DNA of 64,000 bases. Origin: Peribacillus alkalitolerans. Its GTDB lineage: Bacteria; Bacillota; Bacilli; Bacillales; DSM-1321. The notes under the pieces are model-generated. The model was not told where the DNA came from. It did not search any database and worked only from the letters and a program-made list of their open reading frames with translations. The stretch spans positions 62,001 to 126,000 of the forward strand of contig NZ_JAAGVZ010000008.1 in the NCBI RefSeq assembly GCF_010882125.1, given 5' to 3'. Positions within the stretch are counted from its first letter, which is position 1; every line of letters starts with the position of its first letter. The position numbers and the translations under genes are program-made. Positions 14,354 to 22,099 of the stretch are shown here, piece by piece.

Positions 14354-14371
14354 CTGCCCCTTTAGTTCAAA
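14354..14371 (+). repeat. Right half of the IS-split cassette repeat (copy 17)
   Basis: CTGCCCC TTTAGTTCAA directly after the IS end CATTACAGGAATG. A GCCACC...GGCAGCTGG hairpin at 14376-14396 follows, completing the composite site. Confidence 0.75.
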
Positions 14372-14422
14372 AAAAAGCCACCAAATGGCAGCTGGAACTT
14401 CTCCAATTTCAACAAGAAAATC

Positions 14423-14983
14423 TTAGTTTATTTGTTTTGGTATCGAACTCAATCCAAACGATTGTTCAATTCTGATTACTTTACATATTAGGAAACCTAT
14501 CATAGTTCCTAATGCATTTAAGATAATATCATCTATATCGAAAGCTCTGTTAGGAAGCGTTAATTGAATAAGTTCAATTAACAGTGAAGTTAATAGACCT
14601 ACTAAAATAACATTCCGCAAATTGTTAATCCTCTTATACTTTAAAACGAGAATGAAACCCAATGGCACAAATAATATGATATTACCTAAAATATTTTTTA
14701 ATGAAACCATATAATAATGACTATTTAATAATTCGTAGATACTTGCAAATGGTACAAAATTACTTGGCAAATTTAACTCAGGGAACTCCTCAGATGAAGT
14801 AACTATTTCAAGTGGAAAAAGTGTTAGTCCAATTACAACCATCACACTTATGTAATAAAGCAGATTTACTACTTCTCTTTTTAACTCAAATTTCTTTTTA
14901 ATAAAAAGAATGTTAACAGCCTTTAGAATTAGCCATATTACTGTGATTGATATTGCAGGATAGAGAAAATGGATTCTTAACAA
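14423..14983 (-). CDS. VanZ-family membrane protein
   Basis: 186 aa with five hydrophobic segments. Residues 45-155 match the VanZ pattern: VVIGLTLFPLE, LPSNFVPFASIYELLN, SLKNILGNIILFVPLGFIL, LLIELIQLTLPNRAFDIDDIILNALGTMIGF. Polar positions in NILGN..LFVPLGF and E.IQL....R.FDIDDI..N..G are the family hallmarks. VanZ relatives give low-level glycopeptide or lipoglycopeptide tolerance in some hosts; most chromosomal copies are uncharacterised. The start is a TTG at 14983 preceded at ten bases by AAAGGA. Confidence 0.85.
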   Translation of the reverse strand: MLRIHFLYPAISITVIWLILKAVNILFIKKKFELKREVVNLLYYISVMVVIGLTLFPLEIVTSSEEFPELNLPSNFVPFASIYELLNSHYYMVSLKNILGNIILFVPLGFILVLKYKRINNLRNVILVGLLTSLLIELIQLTLPNRAFDIDDIILNALGTMIGFLICKVIRIEQSFGLSSIPKQIN

Positions 14984-15064
14984 AAATTACACGTCCTTTT
15001 TTACATAATATAGCATTTAATAGTGAACATAATAAGTACAAAGAAAAATCAGATATCTTTCTTA

Positions 15065-15094
15065 TTCAGCTAAACTGCCCCTTTTGTTAATTAA
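15065..15094 (+). repeat. Cassette repeat 18
   Basis: AGCTAAA CTGCCCC TTTTGTT, core 15075-15081, abutting the stop of the SRPBCC gene. Confidence 0.8.
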
Positions 15095-15096
15095 GG

Positions 15097-15552
15097 TTAA
15101 TACATATTTTCAGCAATATTTTTCAATGCCTTTGCCCGAGAAACAATAAATGCCCTCATATAATTCTCCAAAAACAACTTGTCAGCTACAACTCCAATTT
15201 GGCCGAATGGTGACTTATACTGGAATGTATCTATCATTATTGTTCCATCTACTTCCTCGATAAATCGATGGGTATGAACAAAGGACTGGAAAGCTCCCTC
15301 CACCATAATATCTACAAACTTATGAGGTTTTTCCATTAATGTCACTTTGGCTGTCAACTTTTGTTTAATACCAAAGTGAATGGCTTCCCAGGTAACAGTA
15401 TCTCCCTGTTCTAATAACCCTTTTGTCACTCCACCAACAGCTCTTTCCTTCGTTTGAGAAGTCGTTTGAGTATGAATATCTACGTTCCTTGCAAGGTCAA
15501 AACATACTTCAACAGGTGCTTTAATAAATTGTTGATGCTCAATCACAGGCAT
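15097..15552 (-). CDS. SRPBCC (START/Bet v 1-like) family protein
   Basis: 151 aa, RBS AAAGGAGATT. Helix-grip fold: IEHQQFIKAPVEVCFDLARNVDIHT, then LEQGDTVTWEAIHFGIKQKLTAKVTLMEKPHKFVDIMVEGAFQSFVHTHRFIEEVDGTIMIDTFQYKSP, and a long C-terminal helix with the AFIVSRAKALKNIAE ending. This matches the ligand-binding-SRPBCC subgroup common in Bacillus (cell-division-inhibitor-like annotation). The ligand is unknown. Confidence 0.85.
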   Translation of the reverse strand: MPVIEHQQFIKAPVEVCFDLARNVDIHTQTTSQTKERAVGGVTKGLLEQGDTVTWEAIHFGIKQKLTAKVTLMEKPHKFVDIMVEGAFQSFVHTHRFIEEVDGTIMIDTFQYKSPFGQIGVVADKLFLENYMRAFIVSRAKALKNIAENMY

Positions 15553-15624
15553 TTTATAATCTCCTTTTTACAAGCACAGCCTAACATTAATTATAATTCG
15601 TCTAAGTCGAAATTAATTAATGTT

Positions 15625-15648
15625 TCTTCAACCTGCCCTTTAGCAAAA
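15625..15648 (+). repeat. Cassette repeat 19 (shortened)
   Basis: TTCAAC CTGCCC TTTAGCAAAA: four inner bases of the left arm and one core C are missing, like copy 16. Confidence 0.65.
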
Positions 15649-15690
15649 AAAAGAATATCTGCCTTACTGGGCATCTACCTTTTTCCAGCC

Positions 15691-16044
15691 TCAATCACCC
15701 AATGCGAAAATATGCTTTTTTAGAATTATAGCTTCTTTACAAAATTCTTTTAGTTCAGAAGCGAAGTTCCTTACTTCTCGTTCAATATCTTCTTTCGAAT
15801 TGTATTTTAATAATATTTTCTCGCAGTTATTTATTAAATCTGGTATGTCTTTAGTAAAAATGATTTTATCCCCATAGGGGTTTAAACTTAATAATAAATT
15901 GAAGTCGATACTTTGATTGTTTTCTCTTTTTCTTAAATAATCATGTATTCTTTCATCAAAGTGAACATATTTTTCTGCTTTCTCTGCTTCTTTAACGGTA
16001 ACCGCCATTACGAAATCTATCCCACACACTTCTTTCATCCCCAA
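15691..16044 (-). CDS. Cassette protein of unknown function, about 105-117 aa
   Basis: A helical, charged protein (VTVKEAEKAEKYVHFDERIHDYLRKRENN, then a short SLNPYGDKIIFTKDIPDLINNCEKILLKYN, and a C-terminal KEFCKEAIILKKH helix). No recognised family. The start is uncertain: TTG at 16044 or ATG at 16038 lack good spacing, and the ATG at 16008 (MAVTVKEAEK) follows GTGGGA at nine bases. Position and size resemble the immunity-like cassettes. Confidence 0.6.
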   Translation of the reverse strand: MGMKEVCGIDFVMAVTVKEAEKAEKYVHFDERIHDYLRKRENNQSIDFNLLLSLNPYGDKIIFTKDIPDLINNCEKILLKYNSKEDIEREVRNFASELKEFCKEAIILKKHIFALGD

Positions 16045-16075
16045 TGCCCATTTAATTTTAGGATTTTTGTTATTC

Positions 16076-16100
16076 CACTAAACTGCCCCTTTAGCACCAA
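16076..16100 (+). repeat. Cassette repeat 20
   Basis: CACTAAA CTGCCCC TTTAGCA, core 16083-16089, with a GCTGCTGAG...GACAGCC hairpin and a half-copy GCCTCCGTTACTATAGG at 16142-16158. Confidence 0.75.
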
Positions 16101-16187
16101 AAGAAAAAGCTGCTGAGATGACAGCCTTGATCACAGCGATTGCCTCCGTTACTATAGGTAAATTTCTTAACAAACTAAGAGTTAGCC

Positions 16188-16228
16188 ATTCTTACATTAC
16201 AGGAATGCTGCCCCGGTAGTTGAAGAAG
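16188..16228 (+). repeat. Cassette repeat 21 carrying an IS110 end scar
   Basis: CTGCCCC GGTAGTT is preceded not by the usual left arm but by CATTACAGGAATG, the same 13 bases that form the right end of the IS at 14341-14353. This is what a second insertion at the same core followed by loss of most of the element would leave. No gene lies between repeats 20 and 21. Confidence 0.6.
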
Positions 16229-16265
16229 GATCAATATTATTGGTACTCAAAACGGCACTGAAATT

Positions 16266-16290
16266 GACAGCAGTTTTGGCTGTCTTTTTT
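16266..16290 (+). terminator. Terminator-like hairpin at the array edge
   Basis: GACAGC-AGTTTTG-GCTGTC followed by TTTTTT, read rightward. No rightward gene precedes it in this part, so it may be a relic. Confidence 0.5.
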
Positions 16291-16505
16291 AATTGTACAA
16301 TACTTATTGTCCATCATAAAAATGATGTCAATTGCTATGTAAAAGTTAAATAAATTCCGCAGAAACCTTGATAAATAAAGTAAAAGACGTATGCCAATTC
16401 ATACGTCAATTCTTGTGTCATTTATTAAGAAAGCACCCGAAAACGGAACCTCTAGTGGATTATTCTAAACTACATTATTTTAACTAACTCATAAACATGC
16501 CAGTA

Positions 16506-16731
16506 AAAAAGGTCGACTGATAGGCCTACCTCAGATTGTCGACAAAAGGTATCGAGTGTACGCTCTCTCGATACCTTTTGTCATTTTGATACGTATGGTA
16601 GGCGAAAAGGTTGATTTCCGCTCCAGGCGCTTGCTTTCCTGGGGGCGTTCGCCCTTCGCTGCAATAACTTCTCTAGTTCTTAGTTAACTTTTTCATTGTA
16701 AAAGAAAAAAGACTGATAGTCGACCTTTATT
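16506..16731. repeat. MITE-like dispersed repeat, copy 1
   Basis: Flanked by inverted ends AAAGGTCGACT...AGTCGACCTTT. It contains a long hairpin AAAAGGTATCGAG...CTCGATACCTTTT (16545-16582) and a segment starting GGTTGATTTCCGCTCCAGG. About 180 bases of the interior recur at 42685-42862. The GCTCCAGG-type interior is a dispersed non-coding repeat that I recall from many Bacillaceae genomes. Confidence 0.7.
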
Positions 16732-16737
16732 CCTCTA

Positions 16738-17775
16738 TTATATTGTCACAGTTTCTCTATTATTCGCGCATGATTGCCTCTTTACCAATTCGTGAGGCAC
16801 AATGAGTCGCTTCACAGGCTCTTTAGGGTTTTCTAAAAGTTGAATCAAGCTTTTAGCAGCTTGATAGCCTAGCTCAAAGATATTAATATCGACCGAAGTC
16901 AGAGGAGGCTTGGAAAGCTCTGAGAACAATACGTTATTAAAGCTCAAGATTGAGATATCATCTGGCACTGATATATTCATTTCTGACAATGTATTTAAGA
17001 CACCAAGTGCCATAAGATCATCGGCTACTACCAATGCTGTAGGAGGGTTTTTAAGGTTTAGAAGTTTGCTAATCGCTTCTTGCCCACCTTCGCGTAGAAA
17101 CTGACTGTGGATAATAAAATCGTCATTGCTTTGAATCCCAGCTTCTCGAAGTGCTTTTTCATATCCTAAAAGACGTTCTATCGTAACGACAAAATTCAAG
17201 TCTCCGCCGATAAAACCAATCTGCTTATGTCCAAGGTCTAGCAGATATTTCGTCGCTTCTTTTGTCGCTTTGTAGTTATCATTATCCACATGTGTGATTT
17301 GCTCAACATCTTTAAATGGCTTACCGATTACGACAAAGGGAAATTTACGTTCTTTCAAATATGTTAGAACACGGTCTTCAATGCGAGAGTAAAGAAGGAT
17401 GACTCCATCTACACGACCTCCTTGGACCATTTGCACCACGCCATCATAGATCTCATCTTCCGTTTTTCCCGTACTGATTTGAAGGGCATATTGTCTTTCA
17501 TGTGCTCCTTCACTCAATCCACGTAAGACGGTTGGGAAAAAAGGATTTTGGAAGAACACATCTGTCGAGTTAGGTAGTACTAATCCGATTACCTGTGTGG
17601 ACTGATTCGCTAAACTACGTGCAATGAAGTTAGGATGATAGCCTAATTCATTCATGGCTTCACGTACTTTCTCCTTTGTCCTTTCACTTATACGAGGGTT
17701 ATTCGCAATTACCCGAGAAACGGTTGATGGCGCTACTTTTGCCAATTTGGCCACATCTTTAATTGTTATAGCCAT
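16738..17775 (-). CDS. mdxR: LacI-family maltodextrin repressor
   Basis: 345 aa; RBS AAAGGAGGAG. N-terminal LacI HTH: TIKDVAKLAKVAPSTVSRVI with hinge NFIARSLA, then a periplasmic-binding-protein-like sensor (VIGLVLPNS...FFPTVLRGLSEGAHERQY, IGFIGGDLNFVVTIERLLGYEKAL, ALVVADDLMALGVLNTL). Placement at the end of a maltodextrin operon makes it the MalR/MdxR orthologue. Palindromes of the GCAAACGNTTGC type lie before mdxE, before mdxF and before nplT, and are its likely targets. A cre-like TGTAAGCGCTTT overlaps its own leader near 17800. Confidence 0.9.
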   Translation of the reverse strand: MAITIKDVAKLAKVAPSTVSRVIANNPRISERTKEKVREAMNELGYHPNFIARSLANQSTQVIGLVLPNSTDVFFQNPFFPTVLRGLSEGAHERQYALQISTGKTEDEIYDGVVQMVQGGRVDGVILLYSRIEDRVLTYLKERKFPFVVIGKPFKDVEQITHVDNDNYKATKEATKYLLDLGHKQIGFIGGDLNFVVTIERLLGYEKALREAGIQSNDDFIIHSQFLREGGQEAISKLLNLKNPPTALVVADDLMALGVLNTLSEMNISVPDDISILSFNNVLFSELSKPPLTSVDINIFELGYQAAKSLIQLLENPKEPVKRLIVPHELVKRQSCANNRETVTI

Positions 17776-17856
17776 TCTACTCTACTCCTCCTTTCCTAAA
17801 GCGCTTACATAACAATCATCTATTTATTGAAAATTTTTACAATCCATCCGTTTATT

Positions 17857-17886
17857 AAGGGTGCAAATTATAAAATTTGCACCCTT
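17857..17886 (-). terminator. Terminator after the malL gene
   Basis: AAGGGTGCAAAT-TATAAA-ATTTGCACCCTT, 12-bp perfect stem between malL and mdxR. It suggests that mdxR also has its own promoter. Confidence 0.8.
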
Positions 17887-17963
17887 ATTACATTGATTTA
17901 AAAGAATGAACTTTGAATAACAAAACAATTTCTTGCTGCTACCGGCAACTTAGGCCTATTCAT

Positions 17964-19619
17964 TTATTTTAATACATAAACTCTAGTTTCGTAAGGGTTT
18001 AAAGTAAGATTTTCAGCTGGTGTTTCTTGGACATTTTTATAATTGTTCAATACTAAATTATATGATTCCAAGTCCACTGCAAACGTTTGCTCATCTGCAC
18101 CAAAGTTACAAAGGACAATTGCTGACTGATCGCCATAGGTTCTTTTATATACATATACAGCTGGATCTTCTTCCATTAACAATTCATAGTTGCCGTATAT
18201 GAATACTTCATTGTCTTTTCGAAGAGAAATCATTTCTTTGTAGAAAGAATAAATGGAATCAGGATCATTCAATTGCTTTTCAACATTGATGTCTTTGAAG
18301 TTTGGATTGGTTTTCATCCAAGGAGTCCCTGTCGTGAATCCAGCGTTATCTTGATCATTCCACTGCATAGGAGTACGTGAGTTGTCACGACCACTTCTCC
18401 AAATGATTTCCATGATTTCTTGATGGGAACGACCTTTAGCTGTTTCAATTCTGTAGTAATTTTTCATTCCAACATCATCATAATCATCAATCGATTCGAA
18501 TTGGACGTTTGTCATTCCAATTTCTTGACCTTGGTAAATAAATGGAGTACCCTGCATCAAGAAATAACACGCACCAAGCATTTTTGCACTTTCAGCCCAA
18601 TACTCTTCGTCATTTCCCCATGTAGATACGCTACGTGCTTGGTCATGGTTCTCGAAGAATAGCGCATTCCAACCTTTTTCATGCAAGCCAGATTGCCACT
18701 TTGTTAAAGTCTCCTTTAATGCAAGCACATCAACTGTATTGTTATCTCCTTTTTCCCAAAGGCCTAAGTGTTCGAATTGGAAAATCATATTGAACTTTCC
18801 ATTCTTTTCTCCCACCCATTCATCCGCTTGATCGATTTTCACTCCGTTTGCTTCTCCAACCGTCATGATATCGTACTTGTCGAACGTTTCTTCTTTTAAT
18901 TCTTTTAAGAATTCATGGATGCCTTCTTGATTTGTGTGCATCTCAAAGGAAGAAACATAATCGATCTTTTTTGGATTTGGCATGTCAGGTAAACTAGGAC
19001 GTTTTTTGATGTGGGAAATGGCATCCACTCGGAAGCCATCAATGCCCTTATCCATCCACCAGTTGACCATATCATATAGCGCTTTTCGAACTTCTTGATT
19101 CTCCCAGTTTAAATCTGGTTGCTTTACAGCAAATAAATGAAGATAATATTCATCCGTCTTCTCATCTAGTTCCCAAGCGCTTCCTGAGAAGATACTCTCC
19201 CAGTTGTTTGGTTCTTTACCGTTCTTCCCATCTCTCCAGATGTACCAATCCCGTTTTGGATTATCTTTAGAAGAGCGAGACTCAATAAACCAAGGATGCT
19301 CATCGCTTGTATGGTTGATCACCAAGTCAAGAATGACCTTCATCCCACGTTGATGTGCTTCTTCCAATAAAAGGTCAAAATCTTCCATGGTCCCAAATTC
19401 ATCTAATATATCTTGGTAATCGCTTATATCATATCCGTTATCAGCATTGGGGGATTTGAAGAATGGACAAATCCATAAAACTTCTACGCCAAAGTCCTTT
19501 AAGTAATTAAGTCTCGAGATTATCCCCTTTAAATCTCCAATTCCATCTCCATTACTATCCATGAAGCTGCGTGGATAAATTTGATAACACACAGCTTCTT
19601 TCCACCAATATTTATTCAT
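17964..19619 (-). CDS. malL: Oligo-1,6-glucosidase (GH13)
   Basis: 551 aa, the normal length for this family, cytoplasmic. GH13 blocks are present: DLVINHTSDEHPWF (region I), GFRVDAISHI (region II with nucleophile Asp), VGEANGV (region III with acid Glu) and FFENHDQARSVS (region IV with His-Asp). The start MNKYWWKEAVCYQIYPRSFMDSNGDGIGDLKGI is typical of oligo-1,6-glucosidase/alpha-glucosidase. It hydrolyses alpha-1,6 and short alpha-glucosides coming in through MdxEFG. RBS GGGAGG. It follows the amylase gene by 57 bases in the same operon. Confidence 0.95.
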   Translation of the reverse strand: MNKYWWKEAVCYQIYPRSFMDSNGDGIGDLKGIISRLNYLKDFGVEVLWICPFFKSPNADNGYDISDYQDILDEFGTMEDFDLLLEEAHQRGMKVILDLVINHTSDEHPWFIESRSSKDNPKRDWYIWRDGKNGKEPNNWESIFSGSAWELDEKTDEYYLHLFAVKQPDLNWENQEVRKALYDMVNWWMDKGIDGFRVDAISHIKKRPSLPDMPNPKKIDYVSSFEMHTNQEGIHEFLKELKEETFDKYDIMTVGEANGVKIDQADEWVGEKNGKFNMIFQFEHLGLWEKGDNNTVDVLALKETLTKWQSGLHEKGWNALFFENHDQARSVSTWGNDEEYWAESAKMLGACYFLMQGTPFIYQGQEIGMTNVQFESIDDYDDVGMKNYYRIETAKGRSHQEIMEIIWRSGRDNSRTPMQWNDQDNAGFTTGTPWMKTNPNFKDINVEKQLNDPDSIYSFYKEMISLRKDNEVFIYGNYELLMEEDPAVYVYKRTYGDQSAIVLCNFGADEQTFAVDLESYNLVLNNYKNVQETPAENLTLNPYETRVYVLK

Positions 19620-19676
19620 CCTATATACCTCCCGATTCTAAGTTGGTTATAGACTTTTGAATCGTTTTATTAATGA

Positions 19677-21215
19677 TCAATCCGGTTTTACTCTTCTTGA
19701 CCTTTTTAAAACTATAATGATAAACACTACAAAAGCTAGGTATACGGCTCCCATAGTCACTAAGTATGGAATATTCAGGCCTGATTTATCTGCCAATGCA
19801 TAAATCTCAGCTTTTTCACGATCAATGATTAACTCATACTTTCCATCCCTCTCACGGACAAGATCACCAGCTAAAAGACCACGTAATTCCTTGTCTTTTG
19901 CCAAAGTATCTTCGCTTAGTGAAACATTTTGAGATTTTGAAGTATTATTAACCGCCACTACAATCGTCTCGTTCTTATAGGTACGTTTATATACCGCCAT
20001 CCCATTTTCTTCATGTAGCAATTCCAGATTACCTCTGGTAAGTGCAGGCAATTGCTGGCGTAACTCACCTAACTTAGTAATATAATCAATCAATTCTTTA
20101 TCAGCTTTAAACCCCATAAACCTTCTATTATCAGGATCTTCTCCACCATCAAGTGCAATTTCAGATCCATAATAGACAATTGGAATTCCAGGGACAGTGT
20201 ATAGATATGTAAGCGCCAATTTCCATCGTGTCCCAGGGTTTTGTTTATACTGAATAATTTCCCTTGTAAAACGTGTCATATCATGGTTATCCATGAAATT
20301 CCCCATTAGCTCAGGACGATCAAAAAATGCCTTATTTCTGTCTAGAGAAGTGAACAACCAAGCTAAACTGCTGTCAGGCTTTGCAAAGGCAGTACGAAGA
20401 TGTTCGTTTTGCGCAAAATCAACGAATCCATCAATTCCTGAAGCTTGATAGGAAGACACAACACCCAAGTCATCATGCCAAACTTCACCTAATAGATAAA
20501 AATCTTCTTTTACTGACTTTACTTCTTTTGAAAAATCTTTCCAGAAGTCCTTTGGAACATGCTTAACAGTGTCCAGTCGATAGCCATCTACATCAGTTTC
20601 TTCTATCCACCATTTGGCAGCATCCAACAAGTATTGTCTTGTTTCGGGATTTTTCTGATTTAAGTCAGGCAAATCATATAACCAGTTATTTTCTACTTCT
20701 TTTTGGTCATTCCAATTTGTTATTGGTTGTTTTTCATGGAACCATTCCTTTTTGGATGCATCATTTACCCATGGGTGGTTAGGACCCACATGGTTCACGA
20801 CGAAGTCCAAAATGACTTTCATGTCACGTTTATGTGCCTCTTTGACAAGTTTTTTGAACTCCTCCATCGTTCCAAAATGTTCTTCTGTCTTATAGAAGTC
20901 ACGAATCCAGTATCCATGGTAACCCTTTTCTTCATTATCAAAAACAGGTGTTAGCCATATCGTGGTATAACCCATATCCTTCAAATAATCCAGTTTTTCG
21001 GTGATGCCTTTAAAATCTCCACCGTTATATGCTTTTGGATCTTGTACATTAACTTGAAAATCGTTGCTTGTATCACCGTTATTAAAACGGTCGACCATTA
21101 TGAAATAAATCGTTTCATCCTGCCATTTACGTTCTTCTTTTTCGACGGCACCTACAGGAAGGGCGTAAAAAAGAAGAAACGGAATTAAAATGAGTGAAAA
21201 TAATGACTTTCTCAT
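19677..21215 (-). CDS. Secreted, C-terminally membrane-anchored alpha-amylase (GH13)
   Basis: 512 aa; RBS AAGGGGGAGCGG. Signal peptide (LFSLILIPFLLFYALPVGAV), then GH13: MVDRFNNGDTSNDF, LDFVVNHVGPNHPW (I), DGYRLDTVKHV (II, nucleophile), LLGEVWHDD (III), NFMDNHDMTRFTRE (IV). The C-terminus is a single membrane helix (VTMGAVYLAFVVFIIIVLKRSRR) with a basic stop, so the enzyme is displayed on the outer face of the membrane. Inferred role: to shorten starch or maltodextrin right beside the MdxE binding protein. Calcium-site Asn/Asp residues look present. Confidence 0.9.
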   Translation of the reverse strand: MRKSLFSLILIPFLLFYALPVGAVEKEERKWQDETIYFIMVDRFNNGDTSNDFQVNVQDPKAYNGGDFKGITEKLDYLKDMGYTTIWLTPVFDNEEKGYHGYWIRDFYKTEEHFGTMEEFKKLVKEAHKRDMKVILDFVVNHVGPNHPWVNDASKKEWFHEKQPITNWNDQKEVENNWLYDLPDLNQKNPETRQYLLDAAKWWIEETDVDGYRLDTVKHVPKDFWKDFSKEVKSVKEDFYLLGEVWHDDLGVVSSYQASGIDGFVDFAQNEHLRTAFAKPDSSLAWLFTSLDRNKAFFDRPELMGNFMDNHDMTRFTREIIQYKQNPGTRWKLALTYLYTVPGIPIVYYGSEIALDGGEDPDNRRFMGFKADKELIDYITKLGELRQQLPALTRGNLELLHEENGMAVYKRTYKNETIVVAVNNTSKSQNVSLSEDTLAKDKELRGLLAGDLVRERDGKYELIIDREKAEIYALADKSGLNIPYLVTMGAVYLAFVVFIIIVLKRSRRVKPD

Positions 21216-21255
21216 TTTCCGCTCCCCCTTAAAATACCTATTTAGCCCTTTAAGA

Positions 21256-22098
21256 TTATCCTTTTGTACCGCCTGCCGTCAAACCTGATACGAAATATTT
21301 TTGGAACATCAAGAATAATGTCGCAATTGGAATTGCAATTAGCACAGCACCTGCTGCGAATTTGGTAAACTCATTTCCGAATTGCTTTGCTACCATTTCA
21401 TACAACCCGACCGCCATAGTAAGTTTATCATCTGTACGGAGCAGGATTCTTGCAAGGATAAAGTCCCCTAAAGGTGCAATGAATGAGAATAGAGCAACTA
21501 CCGCGATGATTGGCTTTGCTAATGGCATAACAATTTGCCAGAAGATACGAAGATGTCCTGCTCCATCCATTTTTGCAGATTCATCAAGTTCTTTAGGAAT
21601 CGTGTCTAAGTATCCTTTCATCAACCAGGTATTCATTGGGATTTGGCCTCCAACGTATACAAGGATTAATCCTAGATGTGTATCAATCAACCCAGTACGG
21701 TTTGCTAGAACGAAAATAGCAATTAGTGCCGCAAAGTTTGGTACCATTTGAAGGATTAAGAATGTAAGGAGACCATTCTTTCTCCCGATAAAACGATAAC
21801 GTGAGAAGGAGTAGGCAGTCAGAGATACTGAAATGACTGTCAACGCCATTGTCGCAACACTAATTTTCATAGAGTTCCAGTACCAAAGCAGGTAGCTTGA
21901 TTGGTCAAGATCAAATAGATACTTATAATGAGCAAGCGTTGGATTCTCCGGGAACATTCTAGAGCCTGATAAGCTTTGACCTGGATTTAATGAAGATCCA
22001 ATTACCCAAAGCAATGGATATACAACGATAAAAATCACTGTAAGGATAATTAAATAAGAAATCGTGAGTCGGATGAGTTTATTTTTTTTCATGCTCAT
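21256..22098 (-). CDS. mdxG: Maltodextrin ABC transporter permease MdxG
   Basis: 280 aa, six membrane segments. The EAA loop that contacts the ATPase is intact: ELDESAKMDGAGHLRIFWQIVMPLAKPII. It matches MalG-type permeases (start with RLTISYLIILTVIFIVVYPLLWVIGSSLNPG; end SGLTAGGTKG). The start codon is one base after the stop of mdxF, so the two are translationally coupled. No ATPase gene is in the cluster; in Bacillus the shared MsmX serves this role. Confidence 0.95.
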   Translation of the reverse strand: MSMKKNKLIRLTISYLIILTVIFIVVYPLLWVIGSSLNPGQSLSGSRMFPENPTLAHYKYLFDLDQSSYLLWYWNSMKISVATMALTVISVSLTAYSFSRYRFIGRKNGLLTFLILQMVPNFAALIAIFVLANRTGLIDTHLGLILVYVGGQIPMNTWLMKGYLDTIPKELDESAKMDGAGHLRIFWQIVMPLAKPIIAVVALFSFIAPLGDFILARILLRTDDKLTMAVGLYEMVAKQFGNEFTKFAAGAVLIAIPIATLFLMFQKYFVSGLTAGGTKG

Positions 22099-22099
22099 A

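Larger units (their letters stand above)
12518..14355 (-). mobile_element. IS110-family insertion sequence inserted in a cassette repeat
   Basis: About 1.84 kb between two CT dinucleotides (12518-12519 and 14354-14355). The transposase reads leftward. A long non-coding stretch of about 420 bases lies 3' of it and about 115 bases lie 5'. This IS1111-like layout places the bridge RNA downstream of the recombinase. Family knowledge: IS110 elements make no terminal inverted repeats of the usual kind, use a DEDD recombinase and choose targets by a bridge RNA; some IS1111 members target integron attC sites or REP palindromes. The ends are deduced from the restored target, not from a second copy. 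Confidence 0.8.
731..16230 (-). mobile_element. Repeat-delimited gene-cassette array
   Basis: Twenty-one copies (one split in two by an IS) of a roughly 30-bp repeat with a CTGCCCC core lie in the same orientation. They separate 20 intervals, nearly all holding one gene or one two-gene unit read leftward. In gene sense the order is gene, terminator hairpin (often GGCGAT-type), repeat, then the control region of the next gene. Several junctions hold a second half-copy (GCCCCNTTAGTTCA) on the other side of the terminator, giving a composite site of about 80-130 bp. Neighbouring genes are unrelated in function and differ in base composition (the kinase at 5538-6041 is clearly GC-richer), as expected of separately acquired units. 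No integrase gene lies in the window. Calling it a mobile array is inference; the repeat-gene-repeat periodicity is seen directly. Confidence 0.7.
16230..16737. other. Gene-free boundary between the array and the maltodextrin locus
   Basis: No gene. Holds a rightward-reading terminator (16266-16290, GACAGC...GCTGTC then TTTTTT), a GACGTATG/CATACGTC hairpin (16386-16407) and the repeat element at 16506-16731. Confidence 0.6.

Noticed and set aside
731-16230. The cassette repeats as a CRISPR array
   Set aside because: Spacings are 0.1-1.8 kb and filled with genes; the repeats are degenerate and there are no cas genes.
731-16230. Strict covariation of the two repeat arms as proof of an RNA hairpin
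   Set aside because: Only some copies (8 and the IS-split one, nearly 10) pair fully; many have mismatches (AAC with TTT, AAA with GTT), so the dyad may act as DNA rather than RNA.
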